Of a stretch of 64,000 nucleotides of DNA, positions 60,559-64,000 are shown piece after piece. Origin of the DNA: Sedimentisphaera sp050251615 (lineage in GTDB: Bacteria; Planctomycetota; Phycisphaerae; Sedimentisphaerales; Sedimentisphaeraceae); contig JBFWMM010000003.1 of assembly GCA_050251615.1 (NCBI GenBank), forward strand, positions 62,001-126,000, written 5' to 3'. Each line of letters opens with the position of its first letter. Position 1 is the stretch's first letter. A program made the position numbers and the translations under genes. Under the pieces are notes generated by a model that was not told the origin of the DNA, ran no database searches, and worked only from the letters and a program-made list of their open reading frames with translations.

Positions 60559-60589
60559 TGCAAATTCGCATAAACTTCGCTAATTTGCA
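60559..60589. promoter_or_regulatory. Inverted repeat upstream of the galM promoter, candidate regulator site
   Basis: TGCAAATTCGC (60559-60569) is mirrored by GCTAATTTGCA (60579-60589), 11-base arms with one mismatch around nine bases. It ends 11 bases upstream of the galM -35 hexamer, a place expected for an activator such as the XylR-type protein. Confidence 0.5.
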
Positions 60590-60604
60590 CCAATAATTTC
60601 GCTT

Positions 60605-61684
60605 TCAGTGCTCAAGCCTCTCGCTTGCAAGCCAGAGGAACGGAGCTTGTCCGTGGAAATCGCCGAGCGTGCGCGGCCGCTTCAGATAAAACTCTATATC
60701 GTCCTGCTGGCCTGTACCGACACAGATTTCGCGAATACGTCCCTCGCGGTCGAGATGGCCGCAAAGTGCTTTCCATGCCTTTTCAATCGCATCAGAATAA
60801 TTGTCTTTCTCAAGCCAGCCGCTTTGCACACCGACAGTCATCGCGTAGGCAAACATTGCCGTACAAGAGCTCTCCGCCCAGGAGTATTCGTAATCTATAA
60901 GCTGGCGCCATGTGCCGTTGCCGGCTTGGTACTTGAGCAGCGCGGCCATCATCTTTTTGTATCCAGCCATAATCTCAGGACGAAGCTTATGGTCTGCCGG
61001 CATAGATTTGAGCAACTCGGCCATAGCCGCGGCCACCCATCCGTTTCCGCGGCCCCAGTGGTAATGGTAATCCGGGCCGTGAAAGAAAAGCCCGTTGGGC
61101 TGCTGGAGCTTTTTGAGATATGCGGTTATCTGAGTGGCGGCGCGGTCCGCATACTTAACATCGCCTGTCGCGCGGTATGCCTGCATCTGCAACATCCCCA
61201 CCATATACATATCATCAATCCACCAGCGCGTCTGTTCGGTGAGACCATCCTCTCGGGGATTGTCCCACTGCCTGTCGGCGAAGGTGAGGCCGAGTTTCTT
61301 GTAACGTTCATCGCCGGTAACGAGATATATCTGCAACGGCACGATGCCCATTACGTTATGGTCAACATGCGAATGGCGGGTAATAAGTTTATTGTCTTCC
61401 TCTGGCTCAAGAATGGATTCGTAGCGTGAAACAATCTTACCGATAAGCTCCTTATCGCCGATATTGTTCGCATAGCGTAGCGCGCCGACTGCCGTACAGG
61501 CCTCTGCGTAATGCAGGCCACCTCCGCGATAGAGCATAAAATCTCTGCCAAGCAGATTATCAACAACCATACGACCTGTTTTTTTCTCGTCGGTGCCCTG
61601 CACATCTGTAAGCTTGGTATCCGCATTGCACAACATTGAAACAGACAGAACAATAAGGCTTCCCAAAGCAACGATTCTCTTCAT
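60605..61684 (-). CDS. GH105 family unsaturated glycuronyl (rhamnogalacturonyl) hydrolase, secreted
   Basis: A 359-residue alpha/alpha-barrel enzyme with signal peptide (about residues 1-21, SMLCNA). GH105/YteR landmarks are RWWIDDMYMVGMLQMQAYR (catalytic Asp in WIDD), HYHWGRGNGWVAAAMAELL, YSWAESSCTAMFAYAM and GDFHGQAPFLWLA. Such enzymes remove unsaturated uronic acid from the ends of pectin- or ulvan-derived oligosaccharides made by a lyase. No matching lyase is annotated nearby; the 849-residue protein could be one. AGAGGA precedes the ATG. Own promoter. Confidence 0.9.
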   Translation of the reverse strand: MKRIVALGSLIVLSVSMLCNADTKLTDVQGTDEKKTGRMVVDNLLGRDFMLYRGGGLHYAEACTAVGALRYANNIGDKELIGKIVSRYESILEPEEDNKLITRHSHVDHNVMGIVPLQIYLVTGDERYKKLGLTFADRQWDNPREDGLTEQTRWWIDDMYMVGMLQMQAYRATGDVKYADRAATQITAYLKKLQQPNGLFFHGPDYHYHWGRGNGWVAAAMAELLKSMPADHKLRPEIMAGYKKMMAALLKYQAGNGTWRQLIDYEYSWAESSCTAMFAYAMTVGVQSGWLEKDNYSDAIEKAWKALCGHLDREGRIREICVGTGQQDDIEFYLKRPRTLGDFHGQAPFLWLASERLEH

Positions 61685-61758
61685 TTATATCCTCTTTCTT
61701 TTTTTGTAACACCACAGTCCCCCGCCAACGCCGGCAGAGTTTTTTTTATCACATTTAG

Positions 61759-61786
61759 ATTGTATCAAAAACACAACTCTGTTCAA
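61759..61786 (-). promoter_or_regulatory. Promoter of the GH105 gene
   Basis: On the minus strand TTGAAC, a 16-base spacer and TACAAT; predicted leader about 68 bases. Confidence 0.6.
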
Positions 61787-61824
61787 TAAGTTTCGTCTGA
61801 AATCTTTCTTTTCGAGCCGACAGG

Positions 61825-61853
61825 TTGTCAAGCAAGGCTATTGAATGTATAAT
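61825..61853 (+). promoter_or_regulatory. Promoter of the C10-type protease gene
   Basis: TTGTCA, a 17-base spacer and a consensus TATAAT, with a predicted leader of about 23 bases that contains GAAGGA. Confidence 0.65.
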
Positions 61854-61882
61854 GAAGCGTCAAGCGAAGGAATAATATAACT

Positions 61883-64000
61883 ATGAAAATATATACACAC
61901 ATAATCTGCCTGCTGTTGTGCGGGATATGCCTCGCCGTTCAGATGAACGCTGATGACGCCTTTTTCGCCGCTCGCGGCTGGCTTAATATGGATGCAGCGC
62001 CACTTGGCAGCCGCTTTGATGCAACCTGCTCCGATGTAGCGGCATATAACGACGGGAAGTTTTACTGCGTAAGCTTGGAACCGGAGGGTTATATTCTCCT
62101 CAACGCCGATGACCGCCTCGAGCCGGTTGCGGCGTTCAGCTCTAAAGGCGCCTACGATGACAGCACACCTAACCCTCTGCGCGCAATGATTTATGCCGAT
62201 TCAAACGCGGGCATTGAATATGCCGGCTCACTTCTGCAAACTATGAACACCGAGCTCACCGCTACACAAACAAAATGGGTGCAGCTCAAAGCCGCATCCG
62301 ATGGATATATTTCCACAATGGGCTATTCGAGCTTGAGTGATGTGCGCGTGGCGCCGTTTGTACAGACGCTATGGGGGCAGGGAGTAGTCTGCGGAAAAAA
62401 GACATACAACCTGTACACGCCTAACTCATATCCGGCAGGTTGCGTGGCGACGGCTATGTCTCAGCTGATGAAATACTATGAGCAGCCATCCTTGGGCATC
62501 GGCGTCATAGCGAATGAAATAACCGTAAGCGACGCCTCACAGACCGCATACACCCGCGGCGGAGACGGCTCCGGCGGCGCTTACGACTGGGCATCAATGA
62601 CGCTCGACCCTGACTGCACCACGCCGACCGCTTCGCGCGAGGCCATCGGAGCTCTCTGCGCCGATGCGGGAGTGGCCGTGGGCATGAGCTACGAAAGCAA
62701 TTCTGCAAGCGCATATAATAAAGACGCTGCGCTCGCCTTAACTGAGGTGTTTGACTACTCCCAAGCCGGTTACATCAACGGCTACCCGGGCAATATACAC
62801 GACAAGCTCGGGGGCGTTATAGATGCAAATCTGAACGCCGAAGCACCTGTCATACTGGGAATTGTGGAGCTTAGCACGAATTACGCGCATGCCGTAATCT
62901 GCGATGGCTACGGCTACCAGAGCGGTACGCTCTACCACCACATCAACATGGGCTGGGACGGCGAGGATAATGTGTGGTACAACCTGCCGGAAATCGATGC
63001 CTCAGACACGTATGACAGCATCTACGAAGCGGTTTACAACGTTTTCCCCGACAAAACCGGCGCGATTATCAGCGGCCGCGTTGTTACGGCGGCCGGCGCT
63101 CCGATTGAAGGCGCCCTGCTCACCGCCGGCACGCTCAGCGCTATCACCGACTCAAACGGCATATATGCCATCACCGGCATCGCAAAAGGAACCTACAACG
63201 TAAAAGCCCAAGTGAACGGGCAGAGCGACCAGAGCAAAATAGCGACGGTAAAAAGTGTTTACGACAACTACTACAAAACGACCGAATGGACTAACACAAG
63301 CGACACAAATTTCACCTTTGCGGCCGCCCCGCCATCAACTTACACCGTTTCGTTCAGCGCAGGACTTCACGGCGAGATTACCTCAGGCAATGCAGTGCAG
63401 GAGGTTGAACCGGGAACTGCGGCTACCGCACCGGCAATCGCCGCCGGCGTTGGTTATGAGTTCATCGGCTGGGATACCGATTTCAGCAATGTAACAAGCG
63501 ACCTTACGGTAACCGCGCTGTACAGGTTGCTCAGTTTTACCGTAGAATTCAGCGCAGGCGTACGCGGAGAGATTATCGGAGGCCTCGCCATTCAGACTGT
63601 AACCTACGGCGGCAGCGCTACCGCGCCGACCATCGCTTCCGAAGCAGACTATGAATTCACCGGCTGGGATACCGATTTCAGCAATGTAACGAGCGATTTA
63701 TTCGTAAGCGCGCTCTACAACTACACCAGCTCAGGCTCTGTGTTCAGTTACGATATCAAGCCCGGTTACAACTGGATTTCGTTCCCCGTACTACCGGTAG
63801 AAAGAAGCATCAGCACTGTACTCGCGCAGTATGAGCAGATTGCATCAGACTTGGACCTACTCGTCAATTCCGCCGGCCAGATTGCCCAGTACTATGACGG
63901 TAGCTGGTACGGGCCGCTTGATACAATCGGGTGGGGGAAAAAGTATGTGTTCGTAAGCGAGGCCGGCGGAAGCTTCGATGTGGTTGGAGAGGCGGTAGCG
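61883..64000 (+). CDS. Secreted C10-family (streptopain-like) cysteine protease with repeat domains, 3' end missing
   Basis: Open from ATG 61883 to the window edge (706 codons, no stop). Signal peptide residues 1-23. A propeptide-like region (about 24-150: DDAFFAARGWLNM, EGYILLNADDRLEPVAAFS) precedes the catalytic domain. The likely nucleophile is C187 in YPAGCVATAMSQLMKYY and the His is H336 in YAHAVICDGYGY, followed by YHHINMGWDG. Then comes a carboxypeptidase-regulatory-like beta domain (about 393-445, ISGRVVTAAGAPIEGALL), two InlB-type repeats (VSFSAGLHGEI...FIGWDTDFSNV and VEFSAGVRGEI...FTGWDTDFSNV) and the start of a further domain (YDIKPGYNWISFPV). Probably surface-exposed. Confidence 0.85.
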   Translation, partial: MKIYTHIICLLLCGICLAVQMNADDAFFAARGWLNMDAAPLGSRFDATCSDVAAYNDGKFYCVSLEPEGYILLNADDRLEPVAAFSSKGAYDDSTPNPLRAMIYADSNAGIEYAGSLLQTMNTELTATQTKWVQLKAASDGYISTMGYSSLSDVRVAPFVQTLWGQGVVCGKKTYNLYTPNSYPAGCVATAMSQLMKYYEQPSLGIGVIANEITVSDASQTAYTRGGDGSGGAYDWASMTLDPDCTTPTASREAIGALCADAGVAVGMSYESNSASAYNKDAALALTEVFDYSQAGYINGYPGNIHDKLGGVIDANLNAEAPVILGIVELSTNYAHAVICDGYGYQSGTLYHHINMGWDGEDNVWYNLPEIDASDTYDSIYEAVYNVFPDKTGAIISGRVVTAAGAPIEGALLTAGTLSAITDSNGIYAITGIAKGTYNVKAQVNGQSDQSKIATVKSVYDNYYKTTEWTNTSDTNFTFAAAPPSTYTVSFSAGLHGEITSGNAVQEVEPGTAATAPAIAAGVGYEFIGWDTDFSNVTSDLTVTALYRLLSFTVEFSAGVRGEIIGGLAIQTVTYGGSATAPTIASEADYEFTGWDTDFSNVTSDLFVSALYNYTSSGSVFSYDIKPGYNWISFPVLPVERSISTVLAQYEQIASDLDLLVNSAGQIAQYYDGSWYGPLDTIGWGKKYVFVSEAGGSFDVVGEAVA

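Noticed and set aside
60608..61429. 273-residue plus-strand open frame
   Set aside because: Antisense to the GH105 gene; opposite strand carries all catalytic motifs.

Overview
The window looks like a chromosomal segment of a free-living, anaerobic, carbohydrate-degrading planctomycete of the Phycisphaerae / Sedimentisphaerales type. This is inferred from the mix of genes, not from a marker gene. A LamG protein ends in a dockerin-like tail of a kind I associate with that group. The sigma factor carries an unusually long N-terminus with several helix-turn-helix motifs. The envelope is Gram-negative (Kdo transferase WaaA) with peptidoglycan genes (FtsI-type PBP, PBP4). There is a high load of secreted glycoside hydrolases. 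No phage, integrase, insertion sequence or CRISPR array was seen. One 100-N assembly gap lies inside a coding tandem repeat.

Layout. 1-11.7 kb: end of a histidine kinase followed by a GH92 mannosidase; a ClpP-fold membrane protease; waaA with an upstream membrane/TPR protein; a MATE exporter; a pRiA4b-ORF3-like protein and a GH43 enzyme. 11.8-16.4 kb: tRNA-Gly plus trigger factor, the composite sigma factor, and divergent apbE. 16.3-23.3 kb: one long minus-strand run of tRNA-Thr, argB, argD, argF, rsmD, cca and an ftsI-like PBP. 23.4-34.1 kb: dacB, a Dabb protein, a PSDPN-repeat secreted protein (with the N gap), an HD protein, citrate synthase, a Ca2+/Na+ exchanger, a large AsmA-like protein and tRNA-Pro. 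34.2-43.2 kb: a GH31 enzyme, a degenerate nuclease-like membrane protein, and a tight rnc-pyrR-pyrB-pyrC-NYN-radical SAM operon. 43.2-47.5 kb: an 849-residue secreted protein of unknown function, queG, and a degenerate amidase-like protein. 47.7-61.7 kb: a polysaccharide-use region (XylR-type regulator, GH97, Na+/sugar symporter, DUF5107-TPR protein, mutarotase-like protein, LamG/Ig/dockerin protein, GalM lipoprotein, GH105). 61.9-64 kb: a secreted C10-family cysteine protease that runs off the window and has no stop codon inside it.

How it fits together. The 47.7-61.7 kb region reads as a sugar-oligomer degradation and uptake module: surface or periplasmic hydrolases (GH97, GH105), mutarotases to equilibrate anomers, an SSS symporter for import and a XylR-family regulator. 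GH92, GH43, GH31 and the unknown 849-residue protein add further polysaccharide capacity. The two housekeeping operons (arg and pyr) are joined by translational coupling and drive amino-acid and pyrimidine synthesis together with RNA processing.

The most useful non-gene signal is a set of sigma-70-like promoters, most with a spacer of exactly 16 bases and often TTGCAA as the -35 hexamer. They explain several start sites, including an apparently leaderless queG and a divergent promoter pair that shares one palindromic -35 hexamer. All motif and family calls are by eye. Nothing was searched against a database.
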